From: Akkermansiaceae bacterium
GTDB taxonomy: Bacteria > Verrucomicrobiota > Verrucomicrobiia > Verrucomicrobiales > Akkermansiaceae
Assembly: GCA_025362955.1 (NCBI GenBank)
Contig: JANYFB010000280.1
Coordinates: 1 to 34,181 of the forward strand
DNA length: 34,181 nt
Reading direction: 5' to 3'
Part shown: positions 33,713 to 34,181 of the stretch, piece by piece
How positions within the stretch are numbered: the stretch's first letter is position 1
Layout of the letters: each line of letters starts with the position of its first letter
Program-made: the position numbers and the translations under genes
The notes under the pieces: model-generated
The model's input: only the letters and a program-made list of their open reading frames with translations
Database searches by the model: none
What the model was told of the DNA's origin: nothing

Positions 33713-34181
33713 CTAAATCAATCTCGTTCCGATCACATCGCGGACATGCTCTGCCACTTCTTCGGGCGTGCCCATCGTGTTGATCACCCGCACAAATGCC
33801 TCATTCTGAAGTGAGAGAAAAATATCCCGGCAGCGTTGAAGATTTTCTCGCTTTTCAAATTCGTTAGCGGTGTCACCCCGCGTGCCGATGCGTTTGAGGG
33901 CAGAATCCACATCAATGTCCATGATGAGCAACAAATCGGGGACTGGAGCGAATGCCTCGTTTTTGCGACGGATTTCCATTGGGTCGAAACCACGCGTGCC
34001 CTGATAGGCCATGGTGGAAAAATAGTATCGATCCAAGATCACGACTTTCCCCGCCGCTAACGATGGTGCAATCAATTCCGTGACATGCTGGCGTCGGTCA
34101 TTGAGGAAATACTCAAGTTCCTCCTCTGGTGATAGACGTCCGGTGGCGGCGGACTCACGGACTTTTTTTCCCCAAGGCCCA
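33713..34181 (-). CDS. tmk: dTMP kinase (5' partial, runs off the window)
   Basis: The frame stays open past the ORF-track start at 34075 to the window edge; translation of that part gives WGKKVRESAATGRLSPEEELEYFLNDRRQHV. The enzyme phosphorylates dTMP to dTDP for DNA synthesis. Visible are the DRYYFSTMAYQG block (thymidylate-binding DRY motif and following Ser), VPDLLLIMDIDVDSALKRI, and an end like VAEHVRDVIGTRLI. The P-loop and the first 60 or so residues lie outside the window. It is on the same strand as the small-gene set behind it. Confidence 0.92.
   Translation of the reverse strand, partial: GPWGKKVRESAATGRLSPEEELEYFLNDRRQHVTELIAPSLAAGKVVILDRYYFSTMAYQGTRGFDPMEIRRKNEAFAPVPDLLLIMDIDVDSALKRIGTRGDTANEFEKRENLQRCRDIFLSLQNEAFVRVINTMGTPEEVAEHVRDVIGTRLI

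Overview
The window looks like chromosomal DNA from a member of the Verrucomicrobiota. The evidence is a giant autotransporter-type beta-strand repeat protein ending in a VPEP...RRRR PEP-CTERM tail, a DUF1549/DUF1553 plus DUF1501 gene pair, and a PVC-type dehydrogenase with HEAT, CxxCH haem and discoidin-like parts. A C-terminal DPDNDGIKNLLEYVL-type motif and almost no Shine-Dalgarno sites fit the same group. The assignment rests on family knowledge, not on a marker gene. I see no rRNA, tRNA, CRISPR array, insertion sequence, prophage or replication origin.

Region 1 (1-9558) is a surface-protein cluster. It holds the 3' part of a PEP-CTERM beta-strand repeat protein, a 2371-residue relative with a signal peptide but no PEP-CTERM, and a 99-residue protein that is little more than a signal peptide joined to a PEP-CTERM tail. 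A block of about 320 residues is shared between the two large proteins. Region 2 (9696-19209) has the secreted haem/dehydrogenase protein, a XerD-type recombinase, a secreted protein of unknown function, a DUF1232 protein, a family-4-like uracil-DNA glycosylase without most of the usual Fe-S cysteines, the DUF1549-DUF1501 operon and a MutT-type Nudix hydrolase.

Region 3 (19210-19792) holds a small secreted CxxC peptide made of 60-bp tandem repeats, with a clear terminator behind it and a nested inverted repeat in front. Region 4 (19793-23768) is the conserved tgt-yajC-secDF export operon; its Tgt lacks the usual zinc cysteines. Region 5 (23820-31946) is housekeeping: a six-EF-hand secreted protein, metF, an AsmA-like membrane protein, scpA, infA with an N-terminal extension, a TPR protein, and a fusion of a TrhO tRNA hydroxylase with an RluA-type pseudouridine synthase.

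Region 6 (31973-33572) is a same-strand set of four small genes (DUF2383, DUF1328, an ElaB/YqjD-like membrane protein, a lipoprotein) that looks like a stress or envelope operon. The window ends inside dTMP kinase. The best candidates for new biology are the TrhO-RluA fusion, the two nucleic-acid enzymes that have lost canonical metal-binding cysteines, the repeat CxxC peptide with its leader, and the surface-protein cluster with exchanged C-terminal ends. I did not find a clearly new multi-gene defence or mobile system.
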